NCBI RefSeq assembly: GCF_000161935.1
Contig: NZ_GG698804.1
Location: 180,879-244,878 of the forward strand
Source of the DNA: Limosilactobacillus coleohominis 101-4-CHN
Lineage (GTDB): Bacteria; Bacillota; Bacilli; Lactobacillales; Lactobacillaceae
Direction: 5' to 3'
Length of the DNA: 64,000 nucleotides
The translations under genes were made by a program, and so were the position numbers. Under the pieces are notes generated by a model that saw nothing but the letters and a program-made list of their open reading frames with translations, ran no database searches and had not been told where the DNA came from. Positions within the stretch are counted from its first letter, which is position 1, and each line of letters begins with the position of its first letter. Of the stretch, positions 51,472-59,558 are shown one piece after another.

Positions 51472-52881
51472 CTATTCCTTTCTATACCGCGTTCCTTGCG
51501 GCGTGTCTTCGATAATAATTCCTTGGGCCTTTAAATCATCACGAATTTGATCACTTAAAGCAAAATTCTTTTGCCGCCGCGCTTCATCCCGCTTGGCAAT
51601 GAGTTGCTTAATCGTTTCATCATCGATCTGACCAGTGGCCGTTAGCTTAACCCCAAAAATCAGTAACAGTTCCTTCAATAACTTTTGAATGTTCCCAATC
51701 GCATCCTTAGCAACCGTCTCTTTTTCAGTGTAGCGATTAGCAAACTTAACTAGTTCATAAACCACGGCGATCCCATTTTGGACGTTAATATCATCATCCA
51801 TGGCTTCAATAAATGATGACCGGAAAGTAGCCAATTGATTAGCAACCGTAGTGTCGTCACCATCAGTTGCATCATTTTTTCGGTATTCTAAATTATTAAA
51901 TGCCGTTTGGATGTGGGCTAAATTATTTTGAGCGTCCACTAAATTATCCTCGCTGTACTGAATTGGCCGCCGATACTGGGTCGTTGCCATAAAGAAGCGC
52001 AACACTTGTGGATCAACATGCTTAATAATGTCGTGAACAGTAACGAAGTTATGCAGGGACTTACTCATCTTTTCATTGTCCTTACCAATCGTTACAAATC
52101 CATTATGCATCCAGTAGTTCACAAATTTTTTGCCCGTCGCCGCTTCTGATTGAGCAATTTCATTTTCATGGTGAGGAAATTCTAGATCCTGACCACCAGC
52201 ATGAATATCAATTGTGTCGGCCAAATACTTCGTGGACATCACTGAACATTCAATATGCCAACCTGGCCGACCAGCGCCCCATGGTGAATCCCAACTAATT
52301 TCGCCTGGCTTAGCTGCCTTCCACAAAGCAAAGTCCATTGGGTCAGCCTTTTTATTCACTTCATCAGCACTAACGTGTTCACTGGCCCCAACTTCCAAAT
52401 CATCAATTGATTGACCAGACAATTGACCATAATGTTTGAATTTACGGGCCCGATAATAAACGTCCCCATCAACAGCGTAGGCATAGCCACGCTGGATCAA
52501 ACGTTGAATAAATTTAATAATTTCTGGAATGTTATCCGTTGCGCGTGGGTGCATCGTGGCGGGTTCGATATTGACCGCCGTCGTGTCCTCCAAAAATGCT
52601 CGAATATACTTATCAGCTAATTCTGGGACAGTAATTTCCTGCTCACGAGCCGCCTTAATCATCTTATCATCAACATCAGTAAAATTAGAGACGTAGTTAA
52701 CGTGATAGCCAATGAATTCTAGGTACCGACGCACCGTATCAAAAGCGATCGCACTCCGCGCATTACCAATGTGAATGTAGTTGTATACCGTTGGCCCACA
52801 GACATACATATTAACCACACCGGGATGAACTGGATGAAATTCTTCTTTTGTTCTGGTTAAAGTATTATATATTTTTAGCAT
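51472..52881 (-). CDS. cysS: Cysteinyl-tRNA synthetase
   Basis: CysRS attaches cysteine to tRNA-Cys. The 469 residues show the HIGH-like HIGNARSAI, zinc-binding CGPTVYNY and WHIECSVMS with HHENE, and [13 protein letters not shown] use the ATG at 52881, eight bases after AAAGGAG. The longer frame to 52947 has no SD. No T-box leader is visible upstream. In many Firmicutes gltX precedes it; here the preceding gene is yacL. Confidence 0.98.
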   Translation of the reverse strand: MLKIYNTLTRTKEEFHPVHPGVVNMYVCGPTVYNYIHIGNARSAIAFDTVRRYLEFIGYHVNYVSNFTDVDDKMIKAAREQEITVPELADKYIRAFLEDTTAVNIEPATMHPRATDNIPEIIKFIQRLIQRGYAYAVDGDVYYRARKFKHYGQLSGQSIDDLEVGASEHVSADEVNKKADPMDFALWKAAKPGEISWDSPWGAGRPGWHIECSVMSTKYLADTIDIHAGGQDLEFPHHENEIAQSEAATGKKFVNYWMHNGFVTIGKDNEKMSKSLHNFVTVHDIIKHVDPQVLRFFMATTQYRRPIQYSEDNLVDAQNNLAHIQTAFNNLEYRKNDATDGDDTTVANQLATFRSSFIEAMDDDINVQNGIAVVYELVKFANRYTEKETVAKDAIGNIQKLLKELLLIFGVKLTATGQIDDETIKQLIAKRDEARRQKNFALSDQIRDDLKAQGIIIEDTPQGTRYRKE

Positions 52882-53021
52882 CTGTAAAACTCCTTTGTGG
52901 GCCGATTTTGATAGTTTAATAGTACCACACTCACCACTAGACCACACTTTTCTCCGCTAATTTTTTGAAAGCAAAGAATTATTTACCTTTTGGTCACACT
53001 TTCTTCACAATCTATTGCTAG

Positions 53022-53182
53022 TATATAAACCGTAGTAGAAAACAACTACTACAAATTAACCGAAACCGATTATTTTTCAATTACTCCTCCCAATAGTAAC
53101 CGAAAAATACTCCTTTACGAAATCTTCCCCAAAGATATTCGTAAACCTAGCCGTGGTTCTCCCAAGCCACGGCTTTTCTTTT
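53022..53182 (+). ncRNA. Candidate small regulatory RNA with C-rich loops
   Basis: The plus strand between cysS and yacL (both minus) carries a transcription unit without an ORF. It has a possible -10 (TATATA, 53022-53027) and a stem GTAGTAG/CTACTAC (53032-53052). An unpaired CTCCTCCC follows at 53084-53091. A strong stem TTTACGAA-ATCTT / AAGAT-TTCGTAAA (53114-53145) has a CCCCA loop, and the unit ends in a terminator with a TCTCCCAA loop. C-rich loops that can pair with Shine-Dalgarno sequences are typical of Gram-positive small RNAs. The -35 is weak, and the 5' end is an estimate near 53032. Confidence 0.55.
53149..53181 (+). terminator. Terminator of the candidate small RNA
   Basis: AGCCGTGG and CCACGGCT form a perfect stem, followed by TTTCTTTTT on the plus strand. 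No plus-strand gene precedes it for 7 kb or more, which is the main support for an RNA gene here. Confidence 0.9.
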
Positions 53183-53186
53183 TGCT

Positions 53187-53244
53187 AACCAAAAATAAAA
53201 TCGAGCAGATCAGTATTTGCACGCCATACCTGATCTGCTTGATT
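53187..53244. terminator. yacL terminator, symmetric
   Basis: AATAAAATC-x-AGCAGATCAG pairs with CTGATCTGCT-x-GATTTTATT. T-rich flanks on both sides suggest bidirectional function. Confidence 0.85.
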
Positions 53245-54375
53245 TTATTTATCATCATGTGAATCTTCTTGATCGTTACTAATCCCTTTGGCCGAATGCA
53301 ATGGTCGGGCAAAAATCATCCGCCCAGCATCCGTCTGAAGCGCACTAGTAACCTCAACTTCAACATTCTCATTCATGTAATAACGACCGTCTTCAACCAC
53401 GACCATCGTTCCATCATCAAGATAGGCTACCCCTTGCTGGCGCTCCGTTCCTTTTTTAACAACGGTTACGTGTAGGTGTTCCCCTGGAATTACACGTGGT
53501 CGCAAGGACTTCGCAAGGTTATTAATGTTTAAAACCTGGACATTTTGGAACTGAATGACCTTATTTAAGTTCCAGTCATTAGTTACGATCACCCCATCGA
53601 CTTTTTTAGCAAGGGCGATTAATTTACTATCAACCTCTGGAATATCCTCAAAATCACCATCATACATTTCGATGGGCACAATTTTTTCCTGACGGAGTTT
53701 ATTTAAAATATCCAAGCCGCGTCGGCCGCGAACCCGCTTAATACTTTCGCCAGAATCAGCAATGTATTGCAGTTCATACAACACAAAGTTCGGTACCAAC
53801 AAGGTTCCTTCCAAAAAGCCCGTCTTCACCAAGTCATAAATCCGCCCATCAATTAAGATGTTCGTATCTAAAATTTTGTAGTGGTGATAATTAGCATCTT
53901 GTTGTTTGATGACCTCGCCACTTTGACTAGTGTCCTTGGCGCCGCGCTTAATCGTCAGGAAAGTCCGCCAGTCATCCAACCGGGTCGTCCCCATCCGGAA
54001 ACCAAAATAACTAAATATCAGCATCAATAAGATTGGCACAATGTTGTTAACAACCGGAATATGTGTCCGCCATAGTGGAATTGAAATTAAAATTGCTAAA
54101 ATCAGGCCAATAATAGTTAATAATGCCCCAAAAAATAAGTATAACGGACTCTTTTGCGTTAAGTAGTCTTCCGTTTGCTGAACCAACTTTAAAATCCAAC
54201 CAATCGAAATTAATGAAATTAACCAGAAAATCACCCCACCAATAAAGAGGTCAGCAATAACCATTAATACCGAGTTGTACTGAACACCAATTGCTGGCCA
54301 TAAAGGTGGTAAATAGTAGTAACCAATTGCGGCTCCTAAAATCGTGAAAACTAATCTAACAATTCCCTTTCTCAT
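53245..54375 (-). CDS. yacL: PIN/TRAM-domain membrane protein YacL
   Basis: The 376 residues have four N-terminal membrane segments (about 1-125), a PIN nuclease domain (KILDTNILIDGRIYDLV, then DVDSK-type acid residues and VIVTNDWNLNKV) and a C-terminal TRAM domain. It is likely a membrane-bound RNase or toxin-like nuclease; the target is unknown. I use the ATG at 54375 after AAAGGAGG. It follows radA, as in Bacillus. Confidence 0.9.
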   Translation of the reverse strand: MRKGIVRLVFTILGAAIGYYYLPPLWPAIGVQYNSVLMVIADLFIGGVIFWLISLISIGWILKLVQQTEDYLTQKSPLYLFFGALLTIIGLILAILISIPLWRTHIPVVNNIVPILLMLIFSYFGFRMGTTRLDDWRTFLTIKRGAKDTSQSGEVIKQQDANYHHYKILDTNILIDGRIYDLVKTGFLEGTLLVPNFVLYELQYIADSGESIKRVRGRRGLDILNKLRQEKIVPIEMYDGDFEDIPEVDSKLIALAKKVDGVIVTNDWNLNKVIQFQNVQVLNINNLAKSLRPRVIPGEHLHVTVVKKGTERQQGVAYLDDGTMVVVEDGRYYMNENVEVEVTSALQTDAGRMIFARPLHSAKGISNDQEDSHDDK

Positions 54376-54393
54376 TACGCGTCCTCCTTTCAA

Positions 54394-55767
54394 TTATGCT
54401 AATGCCAATTGCAGCGTCTGACTAATGGTCGTTACCCCAACCACTTCAATGTTCTGCGGTGGCGTCCAGTTTTGCAAGTTGTTTTTCGGGATAAAGATCC
54501 GCTTGAAACCTAACTTAGCTGCTTCAGCCACCCGTTGCTCGATCCGATTGACCCGCCGAATTTCACCCGTTAGTCCAACTTCACCCACGAACGCATCCGT
54601 AGGCTTCGTACCTTTATCACGGTACGAAGAGGCAATGGCCACCGCAATGGCTAAATCAATTGCGGGTTCGTCCAATTTGACACCACCTGCTGCTTTGAGA
54701 TAGGCATCCTGATTTTGTAATAGCAAATTAGCTCGCTTTTCTAACACAGCCATAATTAATGATACCCGATTACGACTCAAGCCAGTTGCGGTCCGCTGCG
54801 CATTGCCAAATACAGACGGGGTAATTAAAGCTTGAATTTCAACTAAAATCGGTCGAGTTCCTTCCAGTGAAACCACTACTGCAGAACCCGTAGCATCTTT
54901 GAGCCGTTCTTCCAAAAAGATTTCGGAAGGGTTTGCGACTTCTTTCAACCCCGTCCCGTTCATTTCAAAAATTCCTAACTCATTGGTTGAACCAAACCGG
55001 TTTTTGACTGACCGTAGAATCCGGTAGGTGTGGTGAAGGTCCCCTTCAAAGTAGAGAACCGTATCCACCATGTGCTCCAAAATCTTGGGGCCGGCTAACA
55101 CTCCACCCTTAGTAACATGGCCCACCACAAACACGGTAATATTCTTGCCCTTGGCAATTTGCATTAGTTGGGCCGTCACTGCCCGAATTTGTGCAACACT
55201 CCCGATTGCTGATGTGACATCGGTCGCTTGCATCGTCTGTACGGAGTCGATGACTACGTATTCCGGATTCATCTCATCAATGGTGGCCCGAATGCTATCC
55301 ATGTTCGTTTCTGGATAGATATAAAAATCATCGCCAGAAACGTCTAAGCGTTGCGCCCGAATCTTGATTTGGTTAGCACTCTCTTCACCAGAAACATACA
55401 GAACCGAGTGGCCTTCTTGGCTTAATTGTCCGGATACTTGTAATAATAGGGTCGATTTCCCGATGCCCGGATCACCACCAATTAGTACCAACGATCCCGG
55501 AACAATTCCACCGCCAAGCACCCGGTTCAACTCATTGAGCTGTGTTTTGACACGTGGTGTTTTTTGGGTATCAATTTCATTAATCCGTTGGGGCTTGGCA
55601 ACAATCCCCGTTAGTGTCGTAGTTGTGGTTTTCGGTTGCTTAATTGTCGACTGATCCACTTCTTCAACTAGCGTATTCCATTGACCACAGTTCGGGCACC
55701 GGCCTAAGAACCGTGGTGAAATGTAGCCACAATTTTGGCAAACAAAGTGTGTCTTGGCTTTTGCCAT
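54394..55767 (-). CDS. radA: DNA repair protein RadA
   Basis: RadA is a DnaB-like/RecA-like helicase that promotes branch migration. The 457 residues show the zinc finger CQNC...CPNC at the start, Walker [15 protein letters not shown], the KNRFG motif and a C-terminal Lon-protease-like domain with [21 protein letters not shown]. The gene lies between dut and yacL. No disA gene follows, unlike in Bacillus. Confidence 0.97.
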   Translation of the reverse strand: MAKAKTHFVCQNCGYISPRFLGRCPNCGQWNTLVEEVDQSTIKQPKTTTTTLTGIVAKPQRINEIDTQKTPRVKTQLNELNRVLGGGIVPGSLVLIGGDPGIGKSTLLLQVSGQLSQEGHSVLYVSGEESANQIKIRAQRLDVSGDDFYIYPETNMDSIRATIDEMNPEYVVIDSVQTMQATDVTSAIGSVAQIRAVTAQLMQIAKGKNITVFVVGHVTKGGVLAGPKILEHMVDTVLYFEGDLHHTYRILRSVKNRFGSTNELGIFEMNGTGLKEVANPSEIFLEERLKDATGSAVVVSLEGTRPILVEIQALITPSVFGNAQRTATGLSRNRVSLIMAVLEKRANLLLQNQDAYLKAAGGVKLDEPAIDLAIAVAIASSYRDKGTKPTDAFVGEVGLTGEIRRVNRIEQRVAEAAKLGFKRIFIPKNNLQNWTPPQNIEVVGVTTISQTLQLALA

Positions 55768-55781
55768 AATTTCAATCCCTC

Positions 55782-56318
55782 TTATTCTTTGGTTGAACCG
55801 AAGCCACCTTCCCGAACCGCTTGTGGTTGCTCTTCTTCATCCGCCGTTAAATATGGAACAAAGATTCCCTGCGCGATTCGTTCACCCTTTTTGATGTGAT
55901 AATCGGTCAACCCATAATTAATTAATTGAACAAAGATTTCCCCTTCATTCGCCGGATTATCATAGTAGTCCGCATCAATAATGCCAACGCCATTTGGTAA
56001 AATCAGGCGCCGCTTCAGGGGTCCGCTTGAACGGTTAAAAAGCATTAGTACCTCGTTCGGTTGCATATATGCTTTGATGCCGGTTGGCACCAAATAAGGT
56101 TTTAAACTCTGATCACCAGCAGTAATATCATCCGCCGTTAATTGGTCCTGGTGATGAAGTTTCCATAAAGTTTTAATAAAGTTTCCCTTCCAAATGGACG
56201 GTAGCACAAAATCTTCCGCAGCTTCGAAATCATAGCCAGCAGCTTGTTTAGTTTGCCGCTGTGGAAGATGCAATCCCGCCTTCGCTTTGTGCGAAACAAT
56301 TTTAAATCCGCGTTGCAT
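55782..56318 (-). CDS. dut: dUTP diphosphatase
   Basis: Dut hydrolyses dUTP to dUMP and keeps uracil out of DNA. All five motifs are seen: [42 protein letters not shown] and [10 protein letters not shown]. Its 178 residues are longer than trimeric dUTPases of about 145-150 because of an insert between motifs I and II (around 40-80), a form seen in lactobacilli. The ATG follows GGGGTGA. Confidence 0.95.
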   Translation of the reverse strand: MQRGFKIVSHKAKAGLHLPQRQTKQAAGYDFEAAEDFVLPSIWKGNFIKTLWKLHHQDQLTADDITAGDQSLKPYLVPTGIKAYMQPNEVLMLFNRSSGPLKRRLILPNGVGIIDADYYDNPANEGEIFVQLINYGLTDYHIKKGERIAQGIFVPYLTADEEEQPQAVREGGFGSTKE

Positions 56319-56439
56319 AATTTCACCCCGTTTATCTGATTACTTATTAATTGTAACATGAACTTTGCTTGACTTTTATTATTAAAACAGTGACAATTTA
56401 GTGTGCAAAAAGAGATCGTTAGAAAGGAGTGCGTTTCGC

Positions 56440-56733
56440 ATGCACTTGGTCGTTGCCGAGAGCAAGATTAGCGCCTTGACGGATGATCAGCAGTGGGCCG
56501 GCGAAGTTAGTTTTTCACCGGTGACCCCTGACAGTAATCATGTCGTCGTTGAACGAGTTTTTGTGGTTCCAGAATTTCGCCATCGAGGACTCGCCAGCCA
56601 GTTAATGGCGCGCTTTGTTCAGCTTGCCATAGCAAAGCAGTGGATTATTAAAATCATGTGTCCCTACGCTAAGCAATATTTCAAGTTGCATCCGGAAGCA
56701 CAATCCGTCCTGTTGCCACAAGATCGATTTTAA
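56440..56733 (+). CDS. Small GNAT-family N-acetyltransferase (YjdJ-like)
   Basis: The 97 residues contain the compact GNAT core VERVFVVPEFRHRGLASQLMARFV with the acetyl-CoA loop RHRGLA, then CPYAKQYFKLHPE, as in the COG2388 group. The substrate is unknown. The ATG at 56440 lies ten bases after AAAGGAG. Earlier in-frame ATG or TTG codons precede that SD. It starts a plus-strand group with rpiA, 15 bases away. Confidence 0.85.
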   Translation: MHLVVAESKISALTDDQQWAGEVSFSPVTPDSNHVVVERVFVVPEFRHRGLASQLMARFVQLAIAKQWIIKIMCPYAKQYFKLHPEAQSVLLPQDRF

Positions 56734-56748
56734 AAGGAGATTATGATT

Positions 56749-57432
56749 ATGGATCAAAATGAATTAAAAGCCCAAGTGAGTAAGGAAGCCGTTAAGTACA
56801 TTCAAGACGGCATGATCGTTGGACTAGGAACCGGTTCAACCGTGCGTTATATGGTCGACGCCCTTGGTGAACGGGTTAAAAATGAAGGCCTCAAGATTAT
56901 CGGGGTAACTACCTCTAACCGCACCACTAAGCAAGCCGAATCACTTGGTATTACTATCAAGGACATTGATGATGTTGATCACATTGACCTTTGTATCGAT
57001 GGGGCTGACGAAGTCGATGATGACTTTAATGGGATCAAAGGGGGCGGTGGCGCCCTGCTTTGGGAAAAGATCGTTAATAACGCCTCAACTAAAAAGATCT
57101 GGATTGTTGATCAATCCAAGTTAGTTCCCCGGATTGGGGACTTTGGGGTTCCAGTGGAAGTCATCCCGTTTGGATCTCAACACGTTTTTAACACCTTCGA
57201 AAAGAAGGGTTACAAGCCTGTTTGGCGAATGGATGGCGACCATAAGTACCGTACTGACGAAAATAACTTCATCATTGATATCCACCTTGGTCAAATCGAT
57301 GATCCTCATGCTCTTGCGGAAGATCTCATTCACACCGTTGGGGTGGTTGAACATGGTTTGTTCCTGAACCGGGTTGATGATGTGATTGTTGGTCGTGACA
57401 ACGGCCCCGAAGTTCTACACGCAACGAAATAG
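56749..57432 (+). CDS. rpiA: Ribose-5-phosphate isomerase A
   Basis: RpiA interconverts ribose-5-phosphate and ribulose-5-phosphate in the pentose phosphate route used by heterofermenters. The 227 residues show [37 protein letters not shown] with catalytic residues, and [14 protein letters not shown]. The ATG at 56749 lies nine bases after AAAGGAG. An ATG two codons earlier is too close. Confidence 0.97.
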   Translation: MDQNELKAQVSKEAVKYIQDGMIVGLGTGSTVRYMVDALGERVKNEGLKIIGVTTSNRTTKQAESLGITIKDIDDVDHIDLCIDGADEVDDDFNGIKGGGGALLWEKIVNNASTKKIWIVDQSKLVPRIGDFGVPVEVIPFGSQHVFNTFEKKGYKPVWRMDGDHKYRTDENNFIIDIHLGQIDDPHALAEDLIHTVGVVEHGLFLNRVDDVIVGRDNGPEVLHATK

Positions 57433-57443
57433 TTATTAATTCC

Positions 57444-57478
57444 AAACGCTCATCAGTTTATTCTGATGGGCGTTTTCT
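57444..57478 (+). terminator. rpiA terminator
   Basis: AAACGC-x-CATCAG and CTGATG-x-GCGTTT pair and are followed by T and CT. The T-run is short. Confidence 0.75.
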
Positions 57479-57495
57479 AAAAAAGGAGTTTGTTC

Positions 57496-58113
57496 ATGAT
57501 GGAAGAAAATACACGCAGAATGCTCAATGGTCAGCCTTACCGACCAGATTCTCCCGAATTAAATACTTTCCACGAAGTCGCTCACCGGCTTTGTCAAGAT
57601 TACAATCAGTTACGGGACACAGACACGACGCACCGCAATCAAATCATCGACCAACTGATGCCCAACCATGGCAAGCAACCATACCTGCAGGGACCAATTC
57701 AATTTGATTACGGTCGTTTTACCACTGTGGGCGACCATTTTTATGCTAATTTTAATCTGACCGTCCTGGATACCTGCCCAATTACCATCGGTGATAACGT
57801 GATGCTCGGACCTAACGTCAGTCTAATCACAGCAACTCATCCGCTCCGCTGGCAACAACGCAATCCACGCCAGCAAAGCGATGGTACATTTACTGATCTG
57901 GAACTGGGGAAACCAATTAATATCGGTAATAACTGTTGGTTTGGCAGCAACGTGACCATTTGCCCTGGCGTCACCATCGGCGATGGCTGTGTGATCGGCG
58001 CCGGTGCAGTGGTGACCCATGATATGCCGGCAAATTCATTAGTCGTGGGGGTTCCAGCTCGAGCAGTTCGCCAGATCACTGAAAATGACCACCTAGATTC
58101 CTACCCCTATTAA
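57496..58113 (+). CDS. Maltose/galactoside O-acetyltransferase family protein
   Basis: The 205 residues show the Maa/LacA arrangement: MLNGQPYRPDSPEL at the start, then left-handed beta-helix hexapeptide repeats (ITIGDNVMLGPNVSLIT, INIGNNCWFGSNVTICPGVTIGDGCVIGAGAVV) with catalytic His in TATHPL. It should acetylate a sugar from acetyl-CoA; the substrate is not known. The ATG at 57496 lies seven bases after AAAGGAG. Confidence 0.92.
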   Translation: MMEENTRRMLNGQPYRPDSPELNTFHEVAHRLCQDYNQLRDTDTTHRNQIIDQLMPNHGKQPYLQGPIQFDYGRFTTVGDHFYANFNLTVLDTCPITIGDNVMLGPNVSLITATHPLRWQQRNPRQQSDGTFTDLELGKPINIGNNCWFGSNVTICPGVTIGDGCVIGAGAVVTHDMPANSLVVGVPARAVRQITENDHLDSYPY

Positions 58114-58160
58114 GTAAATACGGTATAATGATCTTTAATATCTTTAAAGGAGTGATTTTT

Positions 58161-59498
58161 ATGAGTTTTAAAATTACCAATGATGATCTTCGCGACTTTG
58201 CCCAAGATTATCAAAACCGACCTGCTGCAAAGGTCTTAGAAAATGCAGTCACCACGAATGGGGTCCGTGCTGCCAGTTTTAATTGGCACTCCATTGCTGA
58301 TGATGCCCCAGTTTTTTCAATTGACCTCGCCACTGGTGACGTTGCTGATCAAAAGCAATCTGGTCGTTGCTGGATGTTTGCAGCTTTAAATACGATGCGT
58401 CATGAAATGCAGCAAAAGTTTAACTTGCCAGATAACTTTGAACTATCCCAATCCTATGCCTTTTTCTGGGACAAATTTGAAAAAGCCAACTGGTTTTACG
58501 AAAACATTATTAACACCGCTCAGTTGCCGCTTGGTGACCGTAAAGTAGCGTGGCTATTAGAAACCCCGCAACAAGATGGTGGTCAGTGGGATATGCTATG
58601 CGCCCTCATCGAAAAGTACGGTGTCGTGCCAAAGACAGCAATGCCTGAATCATATAATTCTAGCCGGTCCAATGAAATTAACGCGGTTCTAAATAACCAA
58701 CTCCGGCATGATGCAGTCATTTTACGTAAGCTAGTCAATGATCAGGCATCGGATGATGAAATCAACTCCATTCGTAAACAAATGCTCAATAATGTTTACC
58801 GGATGCTTGCCTACGCATTTGGTGAACCAGTAACTAAGTTTGACTTTGAATATCGGACAAAGAAGGATAAAGAATACCATCGCGATGCAGATCTAACTCC
58901 TCAAGAATTCTTTAAGAAGTACGTTGGCTGGAACCTGGATGATTATATTTCAATCATTCAAGCCCCAACGGCGGATAAGGAATATGGCAAGACCTACACA
59001 ATCGAAATGTTAGGAAATGTTGTTGGTGGTCGCCAAGTTAAGCACCTTAACTTATCAATGGCCGATTTTAAGCAGTTAGCAATCGACCAGTTAAAGGGTG
59101 GCGAAAGTGTTTGGTTTGGATCAGACGTCATTAAGTACTCCAACACCAAGCATGGCCTGATGGCTTTGAATACTTATGATTATGAAAAACTCTTTGATAC
59201 CGAATTAACCATGACGAAAGCGGAAGCCCTTGATTATGGTGAAAGTATGATGGATCACGCCATGGTTCTAACGGGAGTTGACCTAGTAAATGAGCGCCCA
59301 ACCAAGTGGAAGGTCGAAAACTCTTGGGGACCAAAGGTTGGTACCAAGGGTTACTTCGTCATGAGTGACGCCTGGATGGACCAGTACTGTTACCAAATCG
59401 TGATCAACAAGAAATACCTTAGCGATCAATTAAAGCAGGCGGCAGCACAAGAACCAATCGTGCTGAAGCCATGGGACCCAATGGGAACTTTAGCTTAA
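58161..59498 (+). CDS. pepC: Aminopeptidase C (bleomycin hydrolase family C1B)
   Basis: PepC is a hexameric cysteine aminopeptidase for casein-type peptides in the cytosol. The 445 residues show Cys70 in QSGRCWMFAALN, His366 in DHAMVLTGV and Asn387 in VENSWG, the three catalytic residues by family analogy. The ATG at 58161 follows AAAGGAG. A TATAAT at 58124-58129 may be its -10. A symmetrical terminator separates it from convergent pepN. Confidence 0.97.
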   Translation: MSFKITNDDLRDFAQDYQNRPAAKVLENAVTTNGVRAASFNWHSIADDAPVFSIDLATGDVADQKQSGRCWMFAALNTMRHEMQQKFNLPDNFELSQSYAFFWDKFEKANWFYENIINTAQLPLGDRKVAWLLETPQQDGGQWDMLCALIEKYGVVPKTAMPESYNSSRSNEINAVLNNQLRHDAVILRKLVNDQASDDEINSIRKQMLNNVYRMLAYAFGEPVTKFDFEYRTKKDKEYHRDADLTPQEFFKKYVGWNLDDYISIIQAPTADKEYGKTYTIEMLGNVVGGRQVKHLNLSMADFKQLAIDQLKGGESVWFGSDVIKYSNTKHGLMALNTYDYEKLFDTELTMTKAEALDYGESMMDHAMVLTGVDLVNERPTKWKVENSWGPKVGTKGYFVMSDAWMDQYCYQIVINKKYLSDQLKQAAAQEPIVLKPWDPMGTLA

Positions 59499-59510
59499 AT
59501 AATTTGACTG

Positions 59511-59546
59511 AAAAAGGCGATCAGCAAAAATGCTGATCGCCTTTTT
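59511..59546. terminator. Bidirectional terminator between pepC and pepN
   Basis: AAAAAGGCGATCAGC and GCTGATCGCCTTTTT form a perfect stem with a 6-base loop. Confidence 0.95.
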
Positions 59547-59558
59547 GTATGCAATTAA

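Noticed and set aside
53034-53090. Minus-strand peptide of about 19 codons beginning at TTG after GGGAGGAG
   Set aside because: It has low-complexity content, an uncommon start and overlaps the stems of the candidate small RNA; no support for translation.
52882-53244. T-box leader of cysS on the minus strand
   Set aside because: No antiterminator core or specifier stem is visible and the strong hairpins in this stretch face the plus strand.
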